Below the pieces are notes generated by a model. It was not told where the DNA came from. It searched no databases and saw nothing but the letters and a program-made list of their open reading frames with translations. From Candidatus Duberdicusella sinuisediminis (lineage in GTDB: Bacteria; Omnitrophota; Gorgyraeia; Duberdicusellales; Duberdicusellaceae), in assembly GCA_003644445.1 (NCBI GenBank), contig QNCG01000005.1, positions 1 through 35,007 on the forward strand: a stretch of DNA of 35,007 bases, written 5' to 3'. The translations under genes were made by a program, and so were the position numbers. Positions 13,762 to 22,621 of this stretch are shown piece after piece (the first letter of the stretch is position 1; the number at the start of each line of letters is the position of its first letter).

Positions 13762-14969
13762 AAGACTTACCTCAACTTCCGGGAGTATATATTTTTAAAG
13801 ATAAAAAGGGTAAGGCTCTTTATATTGGGAAAGCAGGTTCTTTAAGAAAGAGAGTTTCAGCGCATTTCCAGAAAAACAGTTCTTTATTAAATAGAGGCTT
13901 TTCTTTAGAAGAGATTGCCGATATAGATTTTGTAGTCTGTGATTCTGAAGCCAAAGCTCTTATTTTAGAGAATACCCTCATAAAGGAGAGAAAACCCAAA
14001 TACAATATTCTTTTGAGAGATGATAAAAGTTTTCCCTGGGTAGAGATAAGTAAAGAAGCTTTTCCTAAGGTAAGTATGACCAGAAAGAAAAAAGAGGGGT
14101 TTATTTATTTTGGTCCTTACCCTCAGGCTAAACTTCTTAAAAAAGCCTTAGAGGTTATAAGAAAAATATTTCCTTTTAGGACTTGTTCTAAGCTCCCTAA
14201 GAAAGAATGTTTATATTATCATCTGGGGTTTTGCCCCGGACCCTGTATAGGGAAGATTTCTAAGAGAGATTATTTAAAAAATATAAAGATGCTTTCTCTA
14301 ATATTAGAAGGTAGAAGAAAAAGATTGATAGAGCTTTTAAGCAGGGATATGGAGAAGGCAGTTTCTTCCTTAGAATTTGAGAAGGCGTCTTTAATCCGGA
14401 ATAAACTCTTTGCTTTGTCTTCTCTTTATGGCACTACTAAAGAGTTTCAGCAGTTAATCTCTCTTAAAGAAGTCTTAGGTCTTAAGAAACTCCCTCGCCG
14501 GATTGAGGCTTTAGATATTTCTAATATTCGGAAGGAAGCAGCTACAGGTTCAGTTGTAGTTTTTGAGGACGGTCTTCCCTTAAAATCTGAATACCGGCGC
14601 TATAAAATAAAGAGAAAGGTGGATAGCGATTTAGGGAGGATGGCTGAAGTTGTGGAGAGAAGAATAAGGAATATTTTACAGAGGAAAAAATTTCCCGATT
14701 TGGTGATAGTTGATGGAGGCATAGCCCAAGTCAATTTATGTAGCGATAAATTTAAAAAAGCAAAACTTTCTAATATCCCGGTAATAGGCATTTCTAAGAA
14801 GAACGAAGAAATTTGGTTTGCTTATCAGAAAAAGCCTTTAAGGTTAGAAAGAACTTCTTTGGCCTTAACTCTTATCCAGAGGTTGAGAGACGAAGCCCAT
14901 AGGTTTGCTCATCAGTACTATTCCTATTTAAGAAAGAAGGCTTTGTCTCAGAATAGGACTAATAAGTGA
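13740..14969 (+). CDS. uvrC: UvrC-type excinuclease subunit lacking C-terminal HhH
   Basis: A 409-aa protein (usual UvrC about 600). Parts in order: GIY-YIG nuclease domain about 10-95 (PGVYIFKDKKGKALYIGKA), which makes the 3' incision; a Cys cluster (CSKLPKKECLYYHLGFCPGPC) about 157-177; a UVR motif about 205-235 that contacts UvrB; and the RNase H-like 5' incision domain about 260-395 with ALDISN, VIVDGG and RDEAHRFA. The sequence ends soon after, so the C-terminal tandem helix-hairpin-helix DNA-binding domain is missing. Catalytic motifs of both nuclease domains appear intact. It functions in nucleotide excision repair, or it could be a related Cho-like nuclease, though the RNase H-like half argues for UvrC. 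Confidence 0.85.
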   Translation: MDIRGKIKDLPQLPGVYIFKDKKGKALYIGKAGSLRKRVSAHFQKNSSLLNRGFSLEEIADIDFVVCDSEAKALILENTLIKERKPKYNILLRDDKSFPWVEISKEAFPKVSMTRKKKEGFIYFGPYPQAKLLKKALEVIRKIFPFRTCSKLPKKECLYYHLGFCPGPCIGKISKRDYLKNIKMLSLILEGRRKRLIELLSRDMEKAVSSLEFEKASLIRNKLFALSSLYGTTKEFQQLISLKEVLGLKKLPRRIEALDISNIRKEAATGSVVVFEDGLPLKSEYRRYKIKRKVDSDLGRMAEVVERRIRNILQRKKFPDLVIVDGGIAQVNLCSDKFKKAKLSNIPVIGISKKNEEIWFAYQKKPLRLERTSLALTLIQRLRDEAHRFAHQYYSYLRKKALSQNRTNK

Positions 14970-14983
14970 GGGTTGGAAATTAG

Positions 14984-15012
14984 TTTTCAATCTTTGATTT
15001 TTAGGATAAAAT
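14984..15012 (+). promoter_or_regulatory. putative promoter for ogt
   Basis: TTTTCA (14984-14989), a 17-bp spacer and TAAAAT (15007-15012), lying in the short gap between uvrC and ogt. The -35 box is a 4/6 match, so this is tentative. Confidence 0.35.
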
Positions 15013-15031
15013 TAAAGAAAATCAGTTCAGG

Positions 15032-15433
15032 ATGAGAAGGTCAAAGAGGAAAAGACTTACTGGTTTTGAAAAGAAAGTTTTAAAATGTGTAGCTAAGATA
15101 CCCTTAGGAGAGGTCCGCAGTTATAAATGGGTAGCTAAGAAGATAGGTAAACCCAATGCTTTTCGAGCAGTAGGCAGGGTTTTAAACAAGAATCCTTTTC
15201 CTTTCTTTATACCCTGTCACCGGGTAATAAAGAGTAACCAGGATATCGGAGGATATTCTTTAGGAAAAAATTTGAAAAAAGAATTGTTAGAATTAGAGAA
15301 GGCTATAAAGAAAAGTTTATTTACCCCGCACCACCAGAGAGCCACGGGTGTAAACCTGCAGATGAAGAGAAAAATATTCCGAAGGGTAATGTCCAAAAGC
15401 CACCTCGCCCTTTCAAGGAAAGGGCGAGGTTAA
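15032..15433 (+). CDS. ogt: methylated-DNA--protein-cysteine methyltransferase, tail from an inserted repeat
   Basis: A 133-aa protein with the active-site motif IPCHRVIK (Cys62) and the upstream GEVRSYKWVAKKIGKPNAFRAVGRVL helix-turn-helix region, as in the C-terminal domain of Ogt/MGMT. The protein takes the methyl group from O6-methylguanine onto Cys62. It lacks the N-terminal domain of full Ogt; such single-domain versions exist. Native homology ends around residue 98 (AIKKSLFT). The last 35 residues (from PHHQRATG) are encoded inside an inverted-repeat element at 15324-15446. If that element and one TTTA copy are removed, codon 98 (ACC) is followed by TAA, suggesting the ancestral protein was 98 aa. 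Confidence 0.85.
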   Translation: MRRSKRKRLTGFEKKVLKCVAKIPLGEVRSYKWVAKKIGKPNAFRAVGRVLNKNPFPFFIPCHRVIKSNQDIGGYSLGKNLKKELLELEKAIKKSLFTPHHQRATGVNLQMKRKIFRRVMSKSHLALSRKGRG

Positions 15434-15446
15434 GCGGTGGTGGGGG
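15324..15446. mobile_element. MITE-like inverted-repeat element inserted at the end of ogt
   Basis: A 123-bp segment bounded by imperfect inverted repeats (CCCCGCACCACC at the left; GGTGGTGGGGG at the right, one base fewer) and flanked by TTTA on both sides (15320-15323 and 15447-15450), which resembles a target-site duplication. Inside is a strong hairpin, 13-bp stem and 3-nt loop, at 15402-15430. No transposase is encoded, so movement would need help in trans. Joining the flanks through one TTTA restores an ogt stop codon. Confidence 0.65.
15402..15430. repeat. 13-bp stem-loop inside the ogt-tail element
   Basis: ACCTCGCCCTTTC (15402-15414), loop AAG, GAAAGGGCGAGGT (15418-15430): a perfect 13-bp stem. 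It encodes the last residues of the ogt reading frame; the stop TAA is at 15431-15433. It could also impede transcription into the downstream pilT-like gene. Confidence 0.8.
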
Positions 15447-15471
15447 TTTACCTAAAATTAAGGAGGAGGCA

Positions 15472-16533
15472 ATGATTATAGATAAGTGGTTAGGCAAAAT
15501 GGTGGAGGCAGGAGGTTCAGATTTATTTTTAAGAGCAAAGTCTTTTCCCAAAATAAGATTATTTGGAGAGGTAGTCAACTTAGAGGAGAAGGAACTTGAG
15601 CCTTCAGATTTAGTGGAGATAATAAAAGAGCTCCTTACTCAGGAGGAATTCAATGAACTTTCTCAAAAGAAAAGTTATGAAGGGGCTTTTTATTTTAGAG
15701 AGAATTGGCGGATGAGAATAAGTATTTTTTATCAAAGGAATTCTTTAGCTTTAGTAATAAGGGCAATAAATCTAAATATTTTGAGTTTTGAGGAACTTAA
15801 TCTTCCTTCCAAAGTTTTAAAATCTTTATGTGAAGAAAAAAGAGGGTTAGTTCTTCTTACGGGAACTACTGGTAGTGGAAAATCTACAGCTATTGCTTCG
15901 ATGATAGAATATATAAATAAAAACCATAGGAGACACATCCTTTCTATTGAAGAACCAATTGAATTTACCTTTACTGATAAAAATTCAATTATTAATCAGA
16001 GAGAGATTGGCAAAGATGTGGATAGTTATTTAGGGGCATTAAGACAATTTGCTTTACATTCACCTGACGTTATATTTATAGGAAACATAAGAGATGAAGA
16101 AACTATGCGTGCAGCTTTAGACGCTGCTGAAACCGGAGTGTTGGTATTTTCCACCCTTCACACAGTTAATGCTTCTCAGACTGTGGAGAGGATAATAAGT
16201 TTTTTCCCTCCATATCAACATCCTCAAGTTTTAATGCAATTATCCCAGCTTCTTAAGGGCGTGGTTTCTTTGAGGCTTCTTCCTAGTAAAGATGGTAAAA
16301 GTCTTATCCCTGCTTATGAAGTTATGGTTTTAAGTCCCTCTATTTCCAGGCTTATTCGGGAAAATAAAATTTGGGAGATACCTTCTTATATTGAACAGGG
16401 TGAAATTTATGGAATGGTGAGTTTTGAGCAGATGTTTTTGAAGTTAGTGAAAGAAGGAAAAGTTAATAAGGAGACTGCCATAAGTTTTTCTGATAAAAAA
16501 GAAGAGTTAAGGATGAGGATAGAAAATGAATAA
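15472..16533 (+). CDS. PilT/PilU-family pilus retraction ATPase with variant Walker B
   Basis: A 353-aa hexameric secretion-ATPase relative. The N-terminal PAS-like domain (about 1-105; AGGSDLFLRA matches the PilT signature) precedes the RecA-like core with Walker A GTTGSGKST (130-138), Asp-box SIEEPIEF (158-165), Walker B region DVIFIGNIRDEET (199-211) and His-box STLHT (227-231). PilT proteins power retraction of type IV pili, needed for twitching and DNA uptake. PilT usually has VGEMRD at Walker B; here the Glu is Asn205 (codon AAC at 16084-16086), which might weaken hydrolysis. ATG 15472 has a strong AAGGAGGAGG. The gene follows ogt closely. It could be a PilU-like accessory rather than the main PilT. 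Confidence 0.85.
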   Translation: MIIDKWLGKMVEAGGSDLFLRAKSFPKIRLFGEVVNLEEKELEPSDLVEIIKELLTQEEFNELSQKKSYEGAFYFRENWRMRISIFYQRNSLALVIRAINLNILSFEELNLPSKVLKSLCEEKRGLVLLTGTTGSGKSTAIASMIEYINKNHRRHILSIEEPIEFTFTDKNSIINQREIGKDVDSYLGALRQFALHSPDVIFIGNIRDEETMRAALDAAETGVLVFSTLHTVNASQTVERIISFFPPYQHPQVLMQLSQLLKGVVSLRLLPSKDGKSLIPAYEVMVLSPSISRLIRENKIWEIPSYIEQGEIYGMVSFEQMFLKLVKEGKVNKETAISFSDKKEELRMRIENE

Positions 16534-16580
16534 AATAATCTTATTTAAGGGTAAGACTCAAAACTTATAGAGGAGGAAAG

Positions 16581-17667
16581 ATGAGGGATTTAGTTAGAGC
16601 TCAGCAGGAATTACAGAAGAAAATTAAAGAGTTAGGGGACTATCTTTGAAATACCCCTTTTAAAGAAACGGATTAAAGAGTTAGAGAATCAAATGAGTTC
16701 TCCTTCGTTCTGGGAGAGTAGACAGAGCCAGAAAAGAGTAGAAGAACTTAAAGAATGTAAAGAGAAATATGAGATGTGGGAAAAGCTTAATAAAGATACC
16801 GAACAACTAAAAGAGTTTATTGACTTAGTTAAGGAAGACCCTTCTTTTCGGGAAGAGGTAGACAGACAATTACAGACTTTAGAAAGAGAAGTCAGTAATT
16901 TTGAGACTAAAGTTCTTCTTAGAGATAAATTTGACAAAGAAGATGCTATCGTAAGTATAAATTCAGGTGCAGGAGGTTTAGAGGCTTGCGATTGGGCGGG
17001 GATGCTTTTTAGAATGTATAGTCTTTGGGCCGAATCTAAGAATTATAAAGTAGAAGTTGTAGATTGTCTACCTGAAGAATCCGCTGGTTTTAAAAATATT
17101 ACTTTTTTAGTTAAAGGCAAGTACGCTTATGGGTATCTTAAGGCTGAAAAAGGAGTCCATAGATTAGTAAGAATCTCCCCTTTTGATGCTAATAAAAGGA
17201 GACACACTTCCTTTGCTTCTGTAGATGTTATTCCCCAGGTCAGTGAGGAGGTAGAAATAGACATAAAGTCTCAGGACCTAAAGATAGAAACTTTCCGGGC
17301 TTCTGGTCACGGAGGTCAGCACCTGAATGTTACGGATTCAGCAGTAAGAATTACCCATCTTCCTTCGGGGATTGTAGTTTCTTGCCAGGCTGAGCGTTCT
17401 CAGTATCAAAATAAGCAGACAGCTCTTAAGATATTAAAGTCTAAGCTTTATAATAGACTTCAAGAAGAAAAAAGAAAGGAGTTAGAAGAGATTTCCGGAG
17501 AAAAAAAGAGAATAGAGTGGGGTTCTCAGATTCGTTCTTACATCCTCCATCCTTATTCTTTAGTCAAGGACCATAGAACTGAATACGAAACCTCTCAAGC
17601 TTTAGCTGTTTTAGATGGAGAATTAGACGGGTTTATAGAGGCATATTTAAAAACCAAAGATGTTTAA
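16581..17667 (+). CDS. prfB: peptide chain release factor 2, with programmed +1 frameshift
   Basis: Translation starts at ATG 16581 after AGAGGAGGAAAG and reads 22 codons to an in-frame UGA at 16647-16649. The context AGGGGACTATCTTTGA has the internal Shine-Dalgarno-like AGGGG and the slippery CTT TGA typical of prfB autoregulation. A +1 shift (skipping T16647) resumes at GAA 16648 as [15 protein letters not shown] and joins the long frame that runs to 17667. The composite protein is about 361 aa, close to the usual 365. The codon-recognition tripeptide SPF (RISPFDANK) and peptidyl-hydrolysis motif GHGGQHLN are present. RF2 releases peptides at UGA and UAA. The frameshift is the known feedback: low RF2 favours shifting. 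secA overlaps the 3' end. Confidence 0.95.
16632..16649 (+). promoter_or_regulatory. programmed frameshift site of prfB
   Basis: The internal Shine-Dalgarno-like AGGGG (16634-16638) precedes TAT CTT TGA, with UGA at 16647-16649. Without the +1 shift the product would be only 22 aa. This matches the conserved RF2 regulatory site. Confidence 0.93.
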
Positions 17668-20485
17668 GGCCCATTTTATAAAATATTATCAGAGAAAAAT
17701 AGATAAACTAACTCCCAAAGTAAATATAACTTTGGATAAAGAAATCCCCTTGCCTTCGGCTTCTCAAATTGCTAAATATGCTAAGATAGTTTCCCAGGTA
17801 AATTCTTTAGAAGAGGAGCTGAGGAAAAAATCCGATAGTTTTTTCTCCCAGAAGACTCAGGAGTTTCGGGAATTAATTTATGAACGGACTAAAAATATTC
17901 AAGATGAAGAAGAAAAATACCTCGTTTTTCAAAAAACTTTAGAGGAAATCCTCCCTTTAGCTTTCGCTTTAGTGCGGGAGTCTTCACTAAGGACTATTGG
18001 TCTGCGCCATTTTGATGTTCAGATTTTAGGAGGAATAGTTCTCAATAACTGCGGGATTGCTGAAATGGCTACTGGTGAAGGGAAAACTCTGGTAGCAACT
18101 CTGCCTGCTTATCTTAATGCTCTCCTGGGAAAAGGAGTCCACATTGTTACGGTAAATGACTATTTAGCCAAAAGAGATAGAGAGTGGATGGGCCCAATTT
18201 ACGAATTTTTAGGATTATCAGTAGGAGTTATCCAGCAAGGAATGCCTCAAGAGGAGAGAAGGCTTGCTTATTCTTGCGACATAACTTATGGGACTAATAA
18301 CGAGTTTGGCTTTGACTATTTAAGAGATAATATGGTCTTGCACTTAGAAGATATGGCCCAGAGGGGCCATTTTTATGCTATAGTAGATGAAGTTGATTCT
18401 ATTCTTATCGATGAAGCCCGAACCCCTTTGATTATTTCTGGGCCGGCTGAAGAGTCTACTGACAAATATTATCTTGCAGAAAAAATTGCCTCCAGACTTA
18501 AAGGAAGAAGAATTTTAGAAAAAGATGAAATAGAAGCTAAGTATAAAGGTATAGATTTGGGAGAAGGCGTCGATTATTTAGCTGACGAAAGAACCCAAAC
18601 CGTGACATTAACTGAGCAGGGCTTAAGGAAATGTGAGGAGTATTTGGGTTTGGATAATCTCTTTGAAGATATTTTCAGCGAATGGCCTCATCACATAAGA
18701 CAAGCCTTAAGAGCTAAAGAATTTTTTAAAAGAGAAAGAGATTATATTGTTAAGGAAGGAAAGGTAATTATTGTGGATGAATTTACCGGAAGATTAATGC
18801 CGGGAAGAAGATGGTCGGATGGCCTCCATCAGGCAATTGAGGCTAAAGAAGGTTTGAAGATTCAGGAAGAATCTCAAACTTTAGCTACTATTACTTTACA
18901 GAACTATTTTAAGATGTATAAAAAACTTGCGGGGATGACCGGGACAGCTTATACTGAGGCTGCCGAGTTTAAACATATATATAATTTAGATGTGGTAGTT
19001 ATCCCCACTAATAAACCTCTGCGAAGGACTACTTTCCCTGATAAGATATACAAGACCAAAGAAGTAAAGTTTAAAGCTGTGGTTTCCGAAATTGAGGAGT
19101 TTTATAAGATAGGCAGGCCTATCTTAGTAGGGACCACTTCAATTGAGAATTCAGAGTATCTTTCAACCCTTCTAAAACAGAAGGGAATCCCTCACCAGGT
19201 TCTTAATGCTAAGTATCACGAGAGAGAAGCATATATCGTAGCTCAGGCGGGAAGATTAGCTCAAGTTACTATTGCCACTAATATGGCTGGAAGAGGAACC
19301 GACATAATTTTAGGAGGAAACCCCGAATATTTAGTAAAGAGTATTTTAAAACAAAAAGGCTTAGACCCTCAAGATGAAAATTATCCTGAAGAATTTAAAA
19401 AACTTTTAGAAAAATATAAGAAAGAGTTTGATGCCGAACACCAGAGAGTAGTAGAATTAGGAGGTTTACATGTAATAGGCACAGAGCGTCACGAAGCTCG
19501 CCGGATTGATAACCAGTTAAGAGGAAGAGCAGGCCGTCAGGGAGACCCGGGGTCGTCGCGTTTTTATATATCTTTAGAGGATGATTTGATGAGGTTGTTT
19601 GGCTCAGAAAGGATTATGTATTTGATGGAGAAGTTTGGTTTTCCTGAAGATGAACCTATAGAGCATCCCTGGGTGGGCAGGTCTATTGAGGTAGCTCAGA
19701 GGAGAGTAGAAGCTCATAATTTTGAAATCAGAAAACAGCTTTTAGAATTTGACAATGTAATGAATAAACAAAGAGAAGTAATTTATTCTAAAAGAAGAGA
19801 GATTTTGGAAGGTAAAAATTTAAAAGAAGATATTTTAGATATGCTTAGAGAATCTTTAGAGGAGAGGATTGAATTTTTATTCTCCAAAGAAGTTGATAAT
19901 TTCTCTGCAGAAGAGGAGAAATTTATAAATGAGCTAAAGTTTAGATTTGCTATAGATTTAGACAAGGCTATTTTGAAAGATAAAACTCCCCAGGAACTTA
20001 AAGAGATAATTTTTGATTTGGTAAAGAAGAGTTATCAGGAGAGAGAAGCTAAGTTAGGGGACAAGCTTCGTTATTTAGAGAGAATAGTTTCTTTACAAGT
20101 TATCGATTCCCGCTGGAAAGAGCATCTTTTAACATTAGATAATTTAAAAGAAGGTATTCACTTAAGAGCCTATGGCCAAAGAAACCCTATTGATGAATAT
20201 CAACAAGAAGCTTTTAGAGCTTTTTTAGATATGCTTTCTTCTGTAAGAGAAGGAATTTTAGATTTAATCTTCAGAGTAGAGATAAAAGAGCCTCCTCGTT
20301 TAAGAACTGCTTTAGCCGGAACTCCTCAGAGTTTTCAGCATGAAGAATATTCACCCTTGAGAAGAGAGGAGAGCAAGAGAAAGCCTCCTCCTAAACAGAT
20401 TTCTAAGAAGAAGATAGGAAGGAATGACCCTTGCCCCTGTGGAAGCGGGAAGAAGTATAAGAAGTGTTGCGGAAGAAATTTTTAA
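17660..20485 (+). CDS. secA: preprotein translocase ATPase SecA
   Basis: A 941-aa motor that drives unfolded preproteins through SecYEG at the inner membrane. Nucleotide-binding features are [17 protein letters not shown] (Walker A region) and [23 protein letters not shown] (DEAD-like box plus the preprotein-binding region start). The second RecA fold is shown by [20 protein letters not shown] and [23 protein letters not shown]. The C-terminus carries the zinc-binding SEC-C motif [17 protein letters not shown], which contacts SecB or ribosomes in other bacteria. The length is slightly above the typical 900. ATG 17660 overlaps the prfB stop by 8 nt, so the genes are probably coupled. Confidence 0.97.
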   Translation: MFKAHFIKYYQRKIDKLTPKVNITLDKEIPLPSASQIAKYAKIVSQVNSLEEELRKKSDSFFSQKTQEFRELIYERTKNIQDEEEKYLVFQKTLEEILPLAFALVRESSLRTIGLRHFDVQILGGIVLNNCGIAEMATGEGKTLVATLPAYLNALLGKGVHIVTVNDYLAKRDREWMGPIYEFLGLSVGVIQQGMPQEERRLAYSCDITYGTNNEFGFDYLRDNMVLHLEDMAQRGHFYAIVDEVDSILIDEARTPLIISGPAEESTDKYYLAEKIASRLKGRRILEKDEIEAKYKGIDLGEGVDYLADERTQTVTLTEQGLRKCEEYLGLDNLFEDIFSEWPHHIRQALRAKEFFKRERDYIVKEGKVIIVDEFTGRLMPGRRWSDGLHQAIEAKEGLKIQEESQTLATITLQNYFKMYKKLAGMTGTAYTEAAEFKHIYNLDVVVIPTNKPLRRTTFPDKIYKTKEVKFKAVVSEIEEFYKIGRPILVGTTSIENSEYLSTLLKQKGIPHQVLNAKYHEREAYIVAQAGRLAQVTIATNMAGRGTDIILGGNPEYLVKSILKQKGLDPQDENYPEEFKKLLEKYKKEFDAEHQRVVELGGLHVIGTERHEARRIDNQLRGRAGRQGDPGSSRFYISLEDDLMRLFGSERIMYLMEKFGFPEDEPIEHPWVGRSIEVAQRRVEAHNFEIRKQLLEFDNVMNKQREVIYSKRREILEGKNLKEDILDMLRESLEERIEFLFSKEVDNFSAEEEKFINELKFRFAIDLDKAILKDKTPQELKEIIFDLVKKSYQEREAKLGDKLRYLERIVSLQVIDSRWKEHLLTLDNLKEGIHLRAYGQRNPIDEYQQEAFRAFLDMLSSVREGILDLIFRVEIKEPPRLRTALAGTPQSFQHEEYSPLRREESKRKPPPKQISKKKIGRNDPCPCGSGKKYKKCCGRNF

Positions 20486-20572
20486 AATTAGTAATCTTTA
20501 GATCTCCACAGTCTCCTTTTTTAGCTTAGTTTATCCGTTATTACTGAAGGAAGTTATTATTTTAAAGTCTTA

Positions 20573-22069
20573 ATGGATGTGATGATAAACTCCAGGGTTA
20601 ATATCCAAAATTTTGGAGTTAAAAATTTACTCCAGATTTTATTCTTCTCAAGTTTATCCGGTTTTTTAACTGGGTTAAGCTTTAATTCTCCTAACCTTTC
20701 CTTTCTTATCTGGTTTTCTCTAATTTTTTTATTAAGAGTATTAAAGAATAATTCTTATCCTAAGAGTTTTTTTTATAGCTTTATAGCCGGATTTATTCAT
20801 TTTTTAACTGTAGTCTTCTGGATAGGTTTTGTAACCCGTCTGGGTCTATTTTTCCTTCTTTTATACCTTTCTTTATATTGGGCTATTCCCAGTTTAGGGA
20901 TTAAAAAACTTTTAGAGAAAAACTTTAATTTTTTATTAGTTCCTCTTCTCTGGGTTGTATTTGAGTACCTAAGGGCAAAGTGGGGAGGTTTTGGCTGGGC
21001 TCTCTTTGGTTATAGTCAGTTTAAAAATATAGCCCTTATTCAGATAGTTAACTTGCTGGGGGTATGGCCTGTTTCTTTTTTAATAGTCTTATTTAATGTG
21101 GTTTTGTTTAATTTTTTAGAAAAGAGGAAGTTAAGCCAGAGTTTATTGAGTTTATTAGTATTTTTATTTTTATTATCTTCCTTCTTCTTCTACGGTTATT
21201 CTTCTTTGAAGAGGCCCTCTTTTAAGGATAAATCCAGTTTAGTAAGTTTAGTTCAACCCAACATAGCTCAAGAAAAAAAGTGGCAAACTATTTATTATCA
21301 GGAAATAAAAGATAAATTAGTTTTTCTCCTGAGACAGGCTCCTCCAGGAAGTTTAGTTATTTTTCCTGAAGCCAGCTGGCCTTATTCAGCAGGAAAAGAT
21401 TTTGCCGAATTAAAGCTCTTAGCTAAAACTTTTAAGAGAGACATTCTTATGGGAGTAGTAGAGAAGAGTGAGGAAAATTATTTTAATACAGCTGTTCTTA
21501 TTTCTAAACAAGGACGGTTTTCTAAGTATAGAAAACTTAAATTAGTTCCTTTTGGAGAATATATTCCTTTAAGGAGGTTTTTAAGTTTTATCTCAGTGGT
21601 AAATTCTTTTGGGGATATCTCTGCGGGTAAAGAAGTTGTTTTATTGAATTATAAAAATTTGAGAATAGCTACTCTTATCTGCTTTGAAGATTTATTTCCC
21701 GACTTAGTAAGAGATTTTGTCAGAAAAGGAGCAAATGTATTGGTAAATATTACTAATGATGCCTGGTTTAAAGGTTATCCTCAAGTAATTCAGCATCTTC
21801 AACCAGCGGTATTTAGAGCTATTGAGGAGAGAAGATATTTACTACGGGCAGCCAATACTGGTATAAGCTGTATAATTTCTCCCCAGGGAGAGATAGAAAA
21901 AATTCTCAGAGTCAACAATAAAAAAATATTTGTAGAAGGCTTATTAAATGGTAAAATCTTTCTTTCTCAAGATGAGACTTTTTATTCTCAGTGGCCAGAT
22001 ATATTTATTTATATAGGAGGGATTTTGGGGTTAGTATTGTTAGTCTTTGATAAGAAAATAAAGTTTTAA
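20573..22069 (+). CDS. lnt: apolipoprotein N-acyltransferase
   Basis: A 498-aa inner-membrane enzyme that adds the third acyl chain to the N-terminal Cys of lipoproteins. The N-terminal half has about six hydrophobic segments, and the last segment is near the C-terminus. The nitrilase-type domain carries Glu266 in IFPEASWPYS, Lys in KLKLVPFGEYIPL and Cys370 in LICFEDLFPDL, the Glu-Lys-Cys triad of the family. Also conserved is NITNDAWFKGYPQVIQHLQPAVFRAIEE. ATG 20573 is followed by a second possible start at 20582; no convincing Shine-Dalgarno distinguishes them. It supports a lipoprotein-rich diderm envelope, in line with LptE upstream. Confidence 0.92.
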   Translation: MDVMINSRVNIQNFGVKNLLQILFFSSLSGFLTGLSFNSPNLSFLIWFSLIFLLRVLKNNSYPKSFFYSFIAGFIHFLTVVFWIGFVTRLGLFFLLLYLSLYWAIPSLGIKKLLEKNFNFLLVPLLWVVFEYLRAKWGGFGWALFGYSQFKNIALIQIVNLLGVWPVSFLIVLFNVVLFNFLEKRKLSQSLLSLLVFLFLLSSFFFYGYSSLKRPSFKDKSSLVSLVQPNIAQEKKWQTIYYQEIKDKLVFLLRQAPPGSLVIFPEASWPYSAGKDFAELKLLAKTFKRDILMGVVEKSEENYFNTAVLISKQGRFSKYRKLKLVPFGEYIPLRRFLSFISVVNSFGDISAGKEVVLLNYKNLRIATLICFEDLFPDLVRDFVRKGANVLVNITNDAWFKGYPQVIQHLQPAVFRAIEERRYLLRAANTGISCIISPQGEIEKILRVNNKKIFVEGLLNGKIFLSQDETFYSQWPDIFIYIGGILGLVLLVFDKKIKF

Positions 22070-22086
22070 AGAGAAGGGAGGCTATT

Positions 22087-22569
22087 ATGGAGATAAAGGT
22101 AGTAAAAGTAGAAAAACCTGAGGATGTGAACATTATAATTGGTCAAGCCCACTTCATAAAGACAGTAGAAGATTTATATGAAGTTTTAATCTCAGCATCT
22201 CCTAATATAAAGTTTGGGTTTGCTTTTTGTGAATCTTCAGGAAAGACTTTAGTAAGGGCTGAAGCAAACTCCGAAGAGCTTAAGAGGATTTCTATAGAGA
22301 ATGCTTTAAATATAGGTGCTGGCCACACTTTTTTTATTGCTTTGAGAGAGGCCTTTCCCATAAATGTTTTAAATGCAGTAAAGATGGTTCCAGAAGTATG
22401 CCGAATTTTTTGTGCTACTGCTAACCCGGTAGAAGTAATCGTAGCAGAAACTTCACAGGGAAGAGGTATTTTAGGAGTAGTTGACGGTTTTTCTCCTAAA
22501 GGAATAGAAGCTGAAGAAGATGTAAGCTGGAGGAAGGATTTCCTAAGAAAAATAGGGTATAAGCTGTAA
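22087..22569 (+). CDS. adenosine-specific kinase family protein
   Basis: A 160-aa protein matching the adenosine-specific kinase family (PF04008, once DUF355), with patterns MEIKVVKVEKPEDVNIIIGQ, FGFAFCESSGKTLVR, NIGAGHTFFIALREAFPINVLNAVKMV and VVDGFSPKGIE. The length fits the family. Members are soluble and have been reported to phosphorylate adenosine; the physiological role is poorly known. A good Shine-Dalgarno (AAGGGAGG) precedes ATG 22087. It lies between lnt and an acyltransferase, with no obvious pathway link. Confidence 0.8.
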   Translation: MEIKVVKVEKPEDVNIIIGQAHFIKTVEDLYEVLISASPNIKFGFAFCESSGKTLVRAEANSEELKRISIENALNIGAGHTFFIALREAFPINVLNAVKMVPEVCRIFCATANPVEVIVAETSQGRGILGVVDGFSPKGIEAEEDVSWRKDFLRKIGYKL

Positions 22570-22621
22570 GGGCTAATTTTCAATCTTCTATTTGATTTAT
22601 ATTTAACCTATTTTTATAATT

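Noticed and set aside
15321-15578. Minus-strand 85-codon open frame over the ogt/pilT junction
   Set aside because: It reads through the inverted-repeat element and antisense of the pilT-like gene; composition is low-complexity and no start signal is seen.
22143-22583. Minus-strand 146-codon open frame
   Set aside because: Antisense shadow of the adenosine-specific kinase family gene, which has strong motif support.
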